From Tannerella sp. (GTDB taxonomy: Bacteria > Bacteroidota > Bacteroidia > Bacteroidales > Tannerellaceae): DNA of 7,911 bases. Below are positions 1 through 6,895 of the stretch, piece by piece. Made by a program: the position numbers and the translations under genes. Location: the NCBI GenBank assembly GCA_031269635.1, contig JAISYY010000012.1, positions 1-7,911 of the forward strand. Reading direction: 5' to 3'. Below the pieces are notes generated by a model. That model made no database searches. It saw only the letters and a program-made list of their open reading frames with translations, and was not told the origin of the DNA. The stretch's first letter is position 1. The number at the start of each line of letters is the position of its first letter.

Positions 1-602
1 GTCGCGCCGTTTTCGTCAATGAAGCGGATCTCTCCGTCGATGCGTTCGATAGCGGTGCGTTCGACAACGGTCGTAAGGTAGCCGCCGGCGTTCGTGCCGC
101 ATACGCCGCGCGCTACGGATCCGCTTTCGCTAAGCGTGTTGCCGATGCGGAAACCGACCATGCAGTAATCGTTTTTCTTCCCTTCGGCACCGGATAGTTC
201 TTTGCCTATTATCTCAAAACTGTCGCGTCCGTAAAAATCGTCGGCATTGATAACGGCAAAAGGCTCTTTTATGGCGTCTTTGCCCATAAGCACGGCGTGG
301 TTCGTTCCCCACGGTTTCGTGCGTTCTTCGGGACAGGTGAAGCCTTCCGGCAATTTGTCCAGCGATTGGAAAACGGTTTCGACCGGTATGTGATGTTCAT
401 ATTTGCGGAGGATTTTTTCCCTGAAATCGTTTTCGAAATCTTTTCGTATGACGAATACGACTTTGCCGAATCCTCCGCGGATAGCGTCGAAAATGGAATA
501 ATCCATGATGGTCTCGCCGTTCGGCCCTACTCCGTCTAACTGTTTTAATCCCCCGTAGCGGCTACCCATGCCGGCCGCAAGTACAAATAAAATTGGTTTC
601 AT
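1..602 (-). CDS. Nucleotidyltransferase (NTP_transferase family), N-terminal part, cut by window edge
   Basis: The reverse strand opens with an ATG at 602-600 and reads 200 uninterrupted codons to the left edge. The N-terminus has the nucleotide-binding signature of sugar-phosphate nucleotidyltransferases: AAGMGSRYGG at residues 9-18 followed by LKQL, which supplies the G-x-G-x-R loop and a conserved lysine. PWGTNHAV is at 97-104 and the metal-binding NADD at 119-122. This family transfers a nucleoside monophosphate from an NTP to a sugar phosphate or similar acceptor in the cytoplasm. The acceptor cannot be told from this sequence. Bacteroidales relatives, as I recall them, are about 300 residues, so roughly the last third is missing. 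There is no Shine-Dalgarno site; the leader is AT-rich, as is common in the phylum. The gene is divergent from the DUF5686 gene and faces a TATATTTG box about 55 bp upstream. Family assignment is firm; substrate unknown. Confidence 0.9.
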   Translation of the reverse strand, partial: MKPILFVLAAGMGSRYGGLKQLDGVGPNGETIMDYSIFDAIRGGFGKVVFVIRKDFENDFREKILRKYEHHIPVETVFQSLDKLPEGFTCPEERTKPWGTNHAVLMGKDAIKEPFAVINADDFYGRDSFEIIGKELSGAEGKKNDYCMVGFRIGNTLSESGSVARGVCGTNAGGYLTTVVERTAIERIDGEIRFIDENGA

Positions 603-656
603 GTCAAATTGGTATTTAAAATTGTTTTTTTGTTCATATTCTACTATTTAGTCGCG

Positions 657-687
657 CAAATATACATTATTTTTTGTCAAGTGAAAA
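657..687 (-). promoter_or_regulatory. Candidate Bacteroidetes-type promoter for the nucleotidyltransferase
   Basis: Read on the minus strand, TATATTTG at 664-657 matches the Bacteroidetes -7 consensus TAnnTTTG exactly. Nineteen bases upstream of it lies TTTT (687-684), a weak match to the -33 TTTG. Transcription would start near 650 and leave an A/T-rich leader of about 50 nt before the ATG at 602. The site was found by eye; the -7 box is convincing and the -33 box is not. Confidence 0.5.
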
Positions 688-703
688 ATAAAGCCGACCT
701 TTG
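673..703 (+). promoter_or_regulatory. Candidate Bacteroidetes-type promoter for the DUF5686 gene cluster
   Basis: TTTG at 673-676 is followed after 19 bp by GACCTTTG at 696-703, one mismatch from TAnnTTTG. The spacing fits the phylum's primary sigma factor. Transcription would start around 710, leaving a leader of about 27 nt before the ATG at 737. It interleaves with the minus-strand promoter (boxes at 657-664 and 684-687), so the two would compete for polymerase. It also overlaps the TTG at 701, which argues against that codon as the translation start. Confidence 0.4.
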
Positions 704-736
704 CGGCGTTTCTTATTAAAATGGACAAGTCAGGAA

Positions 737-3292
737 ATGAGGCAAAAAAGCATCTGCAGCATACTGTTTTTCCTTATAATTTTGATGTCGGGAAGAACTT
801 ATGCACAACAAATAATACAGGTAGAAGGGTACGTTAAAGATTTTGAAACAAAAGAGGCATTGCCATACGTGACCGTGTCCCTGCGCGGGACGAACAGAGG
901 TGCGGCGACGGACGAAAACGGATATTTTTCACTGCGGGCAACGTCGGACAGCCTGGTACTGTCGGTTTCGTACGTCGGATATGAAACAAGTTTTACGACC
1001 CTGAAAAAAGGATATAATAAGGTTGATATATTGTTGAAGCCGGCTGTGTACGAGTTGACGGAAATCACCGTACGTCCCGGGAAAGAACGGTATTCCAAAA
1101 AAGACAATCCGGCGGTAGCTTTCGCCCGGAACGTCATCGCCCGGCGAAACCTGAATGATCCGCATAATCACGATTATTTCAGCTATGATACGTACGAACA
1201 GCGAATGTTTGCTTTTGATGATTTCGACGTGGAACAAGCCCGCCGGAACTGGATGTATAAACAGGTTGATTTTATATTTGACTACGTGGATTCAACCTCC
1301 GTAAGAGGCCGGACAATCCTGCCGTTATATAATGAAGAGATCATAGAAAATTATTTTTACCGCAAATCGCCGCATGCGGAACGGAAAGTCGTGGGCGGGA
1401 CGAAACGCGCCGGAATCATCGAAATCATATCGGAGGAAGGCGTGAAGCAGTTTGTTGACGAGGCGTTTCAGGATGTGGACATCTTCCGCGACAACATTCC
1501 CCTGTTCCTGAACCGCTTTGTCAGCCCGCTTTCTTCAATAGGGCCTGATTACTACAAATATTATTTGCTGGATACCGTCCCGGTTGACAATGAGCTGTGC
1601 ATGGACCTTGGGTTTGCACCTTTCAATTCGGAATCGTTCGGTTTCGTCGGCCATTTGTACGTGACGCTCGATTCCACCTATTTCGTGAAGAAAGTAAATT
1701 TGAATATTCCCCGGGACATCAACCTTAATTTCATCGGCGAGATGTCTATCGAGCAGGAATATATCCGGACGGACGACGGCACGAGGATTTTGACGAAGAA
1801 TGACATTGCGCTGGTCTTCAAACTTAACCGGAAGATGAAAGGCTCCTATGCGCGTCGCGTGGCGTTGCACCGCAATCATTCGTTTGAGAAGCCGCAGGAT
1901 ATGGCGGTGTTTGAAGAAAAAGCGCCGGTGATGGAATCGGAGGGGGCACGCCGTCAGACGGATGCGTTCTGGAATGAAGCCCGCGAAGGGGCGGACGAAA
2001 TACAGCGGACATCCGTGGAAAGGATGATGGAACAACTGCGTGAAGTCCCGTTCTTTTACTGGTCGGAAAAAGCTATCAATATCCTGGTTAACGGGTATGT
2101 CCAGACCTCCGAAACGAACAGTCTGTTTGAGTTTGGGCCGGCCAATACGTTTATAAGCGGAAATGCACTGGAAGGAGCAAGGCTCCGGCTGGGCGGCACG
2201 ACTACGGTCAATTTCAGCCGCCGGTTTTTTATGGACGGGTATCTGGCCTACGGACTGAAAGATCATAAGTTAAAAGGCGATGCAATCCTGGAATATTCGT
2301 TTAATAATAAAAGAACATTCCGCAAGGAATACCCCTTTCATTACATCCGTGCGGAATACCGGTATGACATAAATCAGATCGGCCAGCATTACCTTTATAC
2401 CAATGCCGACAATATGTTTATGATGTTTAAACGCCGCACGAACAACCTGATTACTTATATGCGGAAGGCGGAGTTGAGTTATTATCAGGAAAATTACAAG
2501 GGATTAAGTTACAGCGTCCTGCTGCGCCACCTGAGCGAATGGGCTACTCCCGACGTTCCTTTCTCCTTGATCCGGGCGGACGGGACAACAACGCCGGCCG
2601 ACCACTATACGTCGGCGCAACTGGTGTTCTTCCTGCGTTGGGCGCCCAATGAGAAATTTTACCAGTCGCGCAATTATCGTTATCCCATAACGCTCGACGC
2701 GCCTGTCATAACGTTAAGCCATACGATGGCGCGTAAGGGCATACTTGGAACCGGTCATAATTATAACCGTACGGAGGCAGGAGTGCGGAAACGTTTCTGG
2801 ATGTCTCCGTTCGGGTATATTGACCTGTACGGGCAGGCAGGCAAAGTCTGGGACCGTGTGCCATATCCCTTGCTTCATATTCCGAATGCGAACCTGTCGT
2901 ACAGTATCGAAGCGGAGACGTTCCCGTTAATGAATCCGATGGAATTTATAAATGACCGTTTTGTGTCGTGGGAAACGACCTATTATATGAACGGATGGCT
3001 TTTTAACCGTTTGCCGCTGATAAAAGAGCTGCAACTTCGCGAAGTGTTGTCATTCCGTGGCTGGTATGGTGATTTGAGCGACAGGAATAATCCGGCAATA
3101 AACGGCGAAGGCCTGTATAAATTCCCCGAAGACACCTATATGATGGGCGATAAACCTTATATGGAGTTCGGGGCGGGAGTTGAAAATATTTTTAAACTGA
3201 TACGTTTGGACTACATCTGGAGGCTGTCTTATCGCGATCATCCGGGGACGCCAAACAGCGGTTTAAGAATGAAAATGAAATTTTCTTTTTGA
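737..3292 (+). CDS. DUF5686 family outer-membrane protein with carboxypeptidase-regulatory-like domain
   Basis: A protein of 851 residues from the ATG at 737. Residues 1-23 form a clear signal peptide: basic start, hydrophobic core LFFLIILMSG, and a cleavage site after TYA before QQ. Residues about 27-102 are a carboxypeptidase-regulatory-like beta-sandwich, recognisable by GYVKDFETKEALPYVTVSL and then GTNRGAATDENGYFSL, as found at the N-termini of many Bacteroidetes outer-membrane proteins. The rest matches DUF5686. From about residue 470 it is rich in alternating aromatic strands, and the chain ends in MKMKFSF; a terminal Phe is typical of an outer-membrane beta-barrel. No TonB box or SusC-type plug is seen. 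Function is unknown. The reading frame also runs upstream to a TTG at 701, but that start would put 12 charged and aromatic residues before the signal peptide and would lie on the likely promoter. It is the first gene of the plus-strand cluster. Confidence 0.88.
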   Translation: MRQKSICSILFFLIILMSGRTYAQQIIQVEGYVKDFETKEALPYVTVSLRGTNRGAATDENGYFSLRATSDSLVLSVSYVGYETSFTTLKKGYNKVDILLKPAVYELTEITVRPGKERYSKKDNPAVAFARNVIARRNLNDPHNHDYFSYDTYEQRMFAFDDFDVEQARRNWMYKQVDFIFDYVDSTSVRGRTILPLYNEEIIENYFYRKSPHAERKVVGGTKRAGIIEIISEEGVKQFVDEAFQDVDIFRDNIPLFLNRFVSPLSSIGPDYYKYYLLDTVPVDNELCMDLGFAPFNSESFGFVGHLYVTLDSTYFVKKVNLNIPRDINLNFIGEMSIEQEYIRTDDGTRILTKNDIALVFKLNRKMKGSYARRVALHRNHSFEKPQDMAVFEEKAPVMESEGARRQTDAFWNEAREGADEIQRTSVERMMEQLREVPFFYWSEKAINILVNGYVQTSETNSLFEFGPANTFISGNALEGARLRLGGTTTVNFSRRFFMDGYLAYGLKDHKLKGDAILEYSFNNKRTFRKEYPFHYIRAEYRYDINQIGQHYLYTNADNMFMMFKRRTNNLITYMRKAELSYYQENYKGLSYSVLLRHLSEWATPDVPFSLIRADGTTTPADHYTSAQLVFFLRWAPNEKFYQSRNYRYPITLDAPVITLSHTMARKGILGTGHNYNRTEAGVRKRFWMSPFGYIDLYGQAGKVWDRVPYPLLHIPNANLSYSIEAETFPLMNPMEFINDRFVSWETTYYMNGWLFNRLPLIKELQLREVLSFRGWYGDLSDRNNPAINGEGLYKFPEDTYMMGDKPYMEFGAGVENIFKLIRLDYIWRLSYRDHPGTPNSGLRMKMKFSF

Positions 3293-3318
3293 TATGTCAA
3301 ATTTTATGTCTATCTTGC
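3288..3318 (+). promoter_or_regulatory. Weak candidate internal promoter before the START-like gene
   Basis: TTTG at 3288-3291, overlapping the stop codon of the upstream gene, is followed after 19 bp by TATCTTGC at 3311-3318, a partial match (4 of 6 fixed positions) to TAnnTTTG. A start point about 7 bp downstream would fall almost on the ATG at 3327 and give a near-leaderless mRNA. It may be chance; read-through from the upstream gene is the simpler model. Confidence 0.2.
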
Positions 3319-3326
3319 GCGGAATT

Positions 3327-3707
3327 ATGAAAAAGGAGAAATTTCATATCGAATATGTATTCGACAAAGTTTCCAAACGGAGTTTGTGGAATCATCTGAC
3401 GACGACGCCGGGACTGTCATCCTGGTTTGCTGATGATGTAGATATACAGGGCGAAACGTACATCTTTACCTGGAACAAAACACAGGAGAACGCAAGAGTT
3501 GTATACATGAAGCCGGATGTGTGTGTGCGTTATCAGTGGGCAAATGATGATGACGGTGTTTATTTTGAGTTTCGTATCCATACGATCGAGCTGACGGGTG
3601 GTGTGGCGCTTGAAATCACGGATTTTGCCGAGCCGTCGGAGAAGATGGATGCCATCAGTTTGTGGGACACGCAGGTGGACGAATTGAAAAGGACGTTGGG
3701 AGTGTAA
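3327..3707 (+). CDS. START-like domain protein (SRPBCC/AHSA1 fold)
   Basis: A small protein of 126 residues with no signal peptide or membrane segment, so probably cytoplasmic. The pattern is that of the Bacteroidetes START-like family: an N-terminal FHIEYVFDKVSKRSLWNHL helix, the GLSSWFADDV segment, antiparallel strands with paired Trp and Tyr residues (YIFTWN, VRYQWAND, VYFEFRIHTIEL), and a C-terminal helix ISLWDTQVDELKRTLGV. The fold makes a hydrophobic cavity; no ligand is known to me. The frame stays open up to ATGs at 3294 and 3306, which would add 11 or 7 residues. I chose 3327 because MKKEKFHIEYVF is where relatives start, as I recall, and the added residues look like translated leader. 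It lies 34 bp after the DUF5686 gene and 8 bp before the permease gene. Confidence 0.82.
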   Translation: MKKEKFHIEYVFDKVSKRSLWNHLTTTPGLSSWFADDVDIQGETYIFTWNKTQENARVVYMKPDVCVRYQWANDDDGVYFEFRIHTIELTGGVALEITDFAEPSEKMDAISLWDTQVDELKRTLGV

Positions 3708-3708
3708 G

Positions 3709-3714
3709 AAGGAG
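3709..3714 (+). promoter_or_regulatory. Shine-Dalgarno-like AAGGAG before the permease gene
   Basis: AAGGAG sits one base upstream of the ATG at 3716, right after the stop codon of the START-like gene. The spacing is shorter than ideal, so its role as a ribosome site is uncertain, but it is the only purine-rich match at any start in the window. It supports 3716 over the GTG at 3662, which would begin inside the START-like gene. Confidence 0.35.
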
Positions 3715-3715
3715 T

Positions 3716-5647
3716 ATGCGCACAATAAAGCGATTAGATCTGTTTTTACTGAAAACATTCCTGCCGTTGTTTATCATGACGTTCGGAATCTGTCTGTTCA
3801 TCTTCCTGATGCAATTCCTGTGGAAATATGTTGATGAGATGGTTGGGAAAGGGATAGAAATGTATATTCTTGCGGAATTATTTTTCTATGCCGCGCTTAC
3901 CTTTGTGCCGCAAGCGCTTCCGCTTGCCATCCTGTTCGCCTCGCTGATGACGTTCGGGAACCTGGGCGAGCAGTTGGAACTGCTTGCCATGAAAGCCTCC
4001 GGTATTTCCTTAGTGCGGATCATGAGGCCGTTGACGTTCTTCCTCATCGCTGTAGCCATATCCGCTTTCTTTTTCCAGAATAACGTGATACCTGTTTCGC
4101 AGGTGAAAATGTATACGCTTCTTCTTTCCGTAAAGCAAAAGTCGCCGGAACTGGAAATCCCGGAAAGTACGTTTTATACGGAAATAAACGGGAAAAACAT
4201 CTATGTCAGGAAAAAAGACAGGAAGGCAAAACTGCTTCGGGACATCATGATTTATGATTATTCCGAAGGATTTAACAATGCGCGTGTGATTGTGGCGGAT
4301 TCGGGACGGTTCAAAACATCTGTCGATAAAAAATATGTTGTTCTGTCATTGTATAGCGGCGAATCGTTTGAGAACCTTAAAGGCGGTAAAGAGCGGGCGC
4401 GGGACGCCAAAGACGCTGTTCCCTACCGGCGCGAATCGTTCGATACGATGGAGATGCTGATTGAGTTTGACGGTAATTTCAACATGACGAACGAATCCAT
4501 ATTCCAGGATCGCTATGTGGGTAAAAACATTGCAAGCCTCCGGCAATCGATCGACTCGATGACGGTGCGCATGGACAGCGTTAAAAGCGTCGAATCGAAA
4601 GCGCTGTTTTCGCAGTCTTACCGTAAGACGCTGGCTCACGTCGAGCCGGTTGCCGGAACGGGAAAATCAGTGAAGAAAGATTCATTAACGGCGAAGAGGC
4701 CGGTTGTCAATTTCGACAGTTTGTACCGTGTGCAGGAACCGGATGTTAAAATGTCATTGCTCTCTTATTCGAAACGGAATATCGACAATTTGCTCATGAA
4801 TTACGGTTTCAAATCAAGTACGTTAAGCTTTGAAGAAAAGGAAATCCGGTGGCACCATACGGAAATGCACCGGAAATTCACGCTCTCATTCGCCTGTCTC
4901 GTCTTTTTCTTTATCGGAGCTCCTCTCGGCGCCATCATCCGCAAGGGCGGACTGGGGGCGCCGGCCGTCATATCGGTGTTTCTGTTCATCGTATATTATA
5001 TTATTGATAATATAGGATATAAGATGGCGCGCGACGGGATATGGCTACCGTGGCAGGGTATGTGGATAAGTTCGGCCGTGCTCCTTCCGCTGGGCGTTTT
5101 CCTGACGTATAAGGCAGTGAATGATTCCGTCATTTTGAATGCCGAAACGTATATGGATGCGATAAAACGTTTCATCGGTAAACGCGAGTTCCGCAAGATA
5201 GAAAAGAAGGATATTATCATGGAGGTTCCCGATTATGACGCGGTTACCGTCAGTCTGCAAAATCTTAACATGCGCAGCAAACGGTATATTGCCGCCAACA
5301 GGCGCTGGATGCATTATGTTGATTTCTGGAAACAGGGCGGGACGGACAGCGAAGCGGGGCAGATAGCGATTGAAATTGAATCGGTTGTAAGCGTGCTTGA
5401 AAATTCGGATCAGAATCTGGTGCTGAATAAAGCGATGGATTTCCCGGTTATCAAGAGTTATCATTTGGCAAATTTCAGGATAAGCCCCCGGTTGGGGATG
5501 GCGCTGGCCGCCTGTTTCCCGGTGGGAGGGATTGTTTACCTGATTGCCGTTTACCGGAGGAAACTGTTGCGTCAGGATATAAAAACGACGGTTCGCGTTT
5601 GCGATGAAATGGTCGAAATAATTAATGGAAAGAATATGAAAAAATAA
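3716..5647 (+). CDS. LptF/LptG-family (YjgP/YjgQ) lipopolysaccharide export permease
   Basis: An inner-membrane protein of 643 residues. Three membrane segments at about 14-36, 51-80 and 103-124 are followed by a large periplasmic region (about 130-385), whose first part looks like the LptF/G beta-jellyroll. Three more segments lie at about 388-407, 414-436 and 447-466. The motif FTLSFACLVFFFIGAPLGAI at 388-407 and the early GNLGEQLELLAMKASGISL stretch (81-99) are typical of the family. LptF and LptG work with the LptB ATPase to extract lipopolysaccharide and pass it to LptC and the periplasmic bridge. Proteobacterial members have about 360 residues. The extra length here is a Ser/Lys-rich insert near 270-345 and a C-terminal region of about 175 residues with a seventh hydrophobic segment at 592-612. 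I cannot say whether it acts as LptF or LptG; no partner permease is in the window. The start at 3716 puts a short basic tail before the first helix. Confidence 0.9.
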   Translation: MRTIKRLDLFLLKTFLPLFIMTFGICLFIFLMQFLWKYVDEMVGKGIEMYILAELFFYAALTFVPQALPLAILFASLMTFGNLGEQLELLAMKASGISLVRIMRPLTFFLIAVAISAFFFQNNVIPVSQVKMYTLLLSVKQKSPELEIPESTFYTEINGKNIYVRKKDRKAKLLRDIMIYDYSEGFNNARVIVADSGRFKTSVDKKYVVLSLYSGESFENLKGGKERARDAKDAVPYRRESFDTMEMLIEFDGNFNMTNESIFQDRYVGKNIASLRQSIDSMTVRMDSVKSVESKALFSQSYRKTLAHVEPVAGTGKSVKKDSLTAKRPVVNFDSLYRVQEPDVKMSLLSYSKRNIDNLLMNYGFKSSTLSFEEKEIRWHHTEMHRKFTLSFACLVFFFIGAPLGAIIRKGGLGAPAVISVFLFIVYYIIDNIGYKMARDGIWLPWQGMWISSAVLLPLGVFLTYKAVNDSVILNAETYMDAIKRFIGKREFRKIEKKDIIMEVPDYDAVTVSLQNLNMRSKRYIAANRRWMHYVDFWKQGGTDSEAGQIAIEIESVVSVLENSDQNLVLNKAMDFPVIKSYHLANFRISPRLGMALAACFPVGGIVYLIAVYRRKLLRQDIKTTVRVCDEMVEIINGKNMKK

Positions 5648-5656
5648 TAACAGGGT

Positions 5657-6871
5657 ATGGAAGGATTTACATTGAATACGATTGAAGAAGCGATTGAAGA
5701 TTTCCGCGAAGGGAAATTTCTTATTGTTGTGGACGATGAGGATCGCGAGAACGAAGGTGATTTCATCATAGCGGCTGAAAAGATAACCCCCGAAAAGGTG
5801 AATTTCATGCTTACGCACGGGCGTGGCGTGCTGTGTGCGCCGCTGACGGAGGCGCGCTGCGAGGAGCTTGAACTGAATATGCAGGTGATTCATAACACGT
5901 CGATGCTGGAGACGCCTTTTACCGTTACCGTCGATAAGATCGGCGGGGGATGTACGACGGGCGTTTCGATTTATGACCGCTCCCAGACGATTCGTGCGCT
6001 TGCCGATCCGGCTACCGGGCCGTCCGACTTGGGGCGTCCGGGACATATTTGCCCGTTGCGGGCGCGGGCGCGTGGGGTGATCCGCCGCGCGGGGCATACC
6101 GAAGCGACGGTGGATCTGGCGCAGCTTGCCGGACTTTATCCGGCCGGTGCGCTGATCGAAATTCTTAACGACGACGGGACGATGGCGCGTATGCCCGAAC
6201 TTATGGACGTTTCCCGGAAATTCGGGATAAAAATCATTTCCATCCGCGACCTTATTGCTTACCGCCTGCGTACCGAATCGCTCGTCGAAAAGGGCGTGGA
6301 GGTGAATATGCCGACGAAATACGGCAGTTATCACCTTATTCCTTTCCGGCAGAAAAGTAACGGGCTGGAACATGTGGCTTTGATAAAGGGCGATATCGGG
6401 AAGGATGAACCTGTCCTGGTAAGGGTCCATTCGTCGTGTATGACCGGCGATATTTTCGGCTCTCTCCGCTGTGACTGCGGCGAGCAGTTGCATAAGGCGA
6501 TGCGCGTTATCGAAAAGGAAGGGAAGGGCGTCGTGCTTTATCTCAACCAGGAGGGACGCGGGATTGGGCTTATGGATAAGATACGGGCTTATAAGTTGCA
6601 GGAAAAGGGCTTGGATACGGTAGACGCTAATCTTCACCTGTGGCATCAGGCGGACGAGCGCGATTATGGGGTGGGGGCGCAGATTCTGCAGCAGATCGGT
6701 GTCCGTAAGATGCGTCTTATGACGAACAATCCCGTTAAGCGGGTGGGACTGGAGGCTTACGGGCTTGAGGTCGTCGAAAACGTGCCGATAGAGGTTGAAC
6801 CGAATGAATATAACGAATTTTATATGCGAACCAAGAAGGAGAGAATGGGACACGAACTTCACCAGATATAA
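5657..6871 (+). CDS. ribBA: Bifunctional DHBP synthase / GTP cyclohydrolase II (riboflavin synthesis)
   Basis: A cytoplasmic enzyme of 404 residues making both riboflavin precursors. The RibB half (about 1-205) converts ribulose 5-phosphate to 3,4-dihydroxy-2-butanone 4-phosphate and formate; it shows DDEDRENEGD at 26-35, THGRGVLC at 53-60, TTGVS at 100-104, RPGHICPLRA at 127-136 and the active-site GHTEA with His147. The RibA half (about 206-404) opens GTP to the pyrimidine precursor; it has the zinc cysteines 261, 272 and 274 (SSCMTGD, RCDCG), QEGRGIGL at 298-305, Asp333 and Arg335 of the ADERD motif, and TNNPVK at 356-361. Length and both motif sets are as expected, so both activities are likely. 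One oddity is Trp329 where relatives have Gly. It starts 9 bp after the permease gene, with tandem TAA stops between them. No FMN riboswitch could fit in that gap, so it probably depends on upstream transcription. Confidence 0.97.
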   Translation: MEGFTLNTIEEAIEDFREGKFLIVVDDEDRENEGDFIIAAEKITPEKVNFMLTHGRGVLCAPLTEARCEELELNMQVIHNTSMLETPFTVTVDKIGGGCTTGVSIYDRSQTIRALADPATGPSDLGRPGHICPLRARARGVIRRAGHTEATVDLAQLAGLYPAGALIEILNDDGTMARMPELMDVSRKFGIKIISIRDLIAYRLRTESLVEKGVEVNMPTKYGSYHLIPFRQKSNGLEHVALIKGDIGKDEPVLVRVHSSCMTGDIFGSLRCDCGEQLHKAMRVIEKEGKGVVLYLNQEGRGIGLMDKIRAYKLQEKGLDTVDANLHLWHQADERDYGVGAQILQQIGVRKMRLMTNNPVKRVGLEAYGLEVVENVPIEVEPNEYNEFYMRTKKERMGHELHQI

Positions 6872-6895
6872 TTAAGAATTAAAAATTTAAAGAAC
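6872..6895 (+). promoter_or_regulatory. AT-rich translation initiation region of the aminotransferase
   Basis: The 24-bp gap between ribBA and the aminotransferase is almost entirely A and T, has no Shine-Dalgarno match, no hairpin and no promoter box that I can see. In Bacteroidetes, A-rich unstructured leaders commonly stand in for a Shine-Dalgarno site. I read it as a ribosome landing zone within an operon. Confidence 0.3.

Noticed and set aside
297..539. An 80-codon plus-strand frame near the left edge
   Set aside because: It is antisense to the well-supported nucleotidyltransferase, whose motifs cover this stretch.
603..736. A small RNA, small gene or terminator in the divergent spacer
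   Set aside because: T-runs are present (around 624-630 and 670-675), but no GC-rich stem precedes them, and no open frame with a plausible start is seen; promoters explain the stretch.
1535..2266. A 243-codon minus-strand frame inside the DUF5686 gene
   Set aside because: Also in codon register with the sense gene and explained by rarity of the same three codons; no start context and no family resemblance.
3662..3715. A GTG start 18 codons upstream for the permease
   Set aside because: It would lie inside the START-like gene and add GHAGGRIEKDV-type residues with no family match; the ATG at 3716 follows a purine-rich AAGGAG.
5648..5656. An FMN riboswitch or other leader before ribBA
   Set aside because: Only 9 bp separate the genes, too short for any structured leader.
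5045..6862. A 605-codon open frame on the minus strand opposite ribBA and the end of the permease gene
   Set aside because: It is in exact register with the codons of both sense genes, so its stops would need TTA, CTA or TCA codons in the sense strand, which these genes rarely use; it ends at a CTA Leu codon at 5045-5047. The translation has no recognisable domain.
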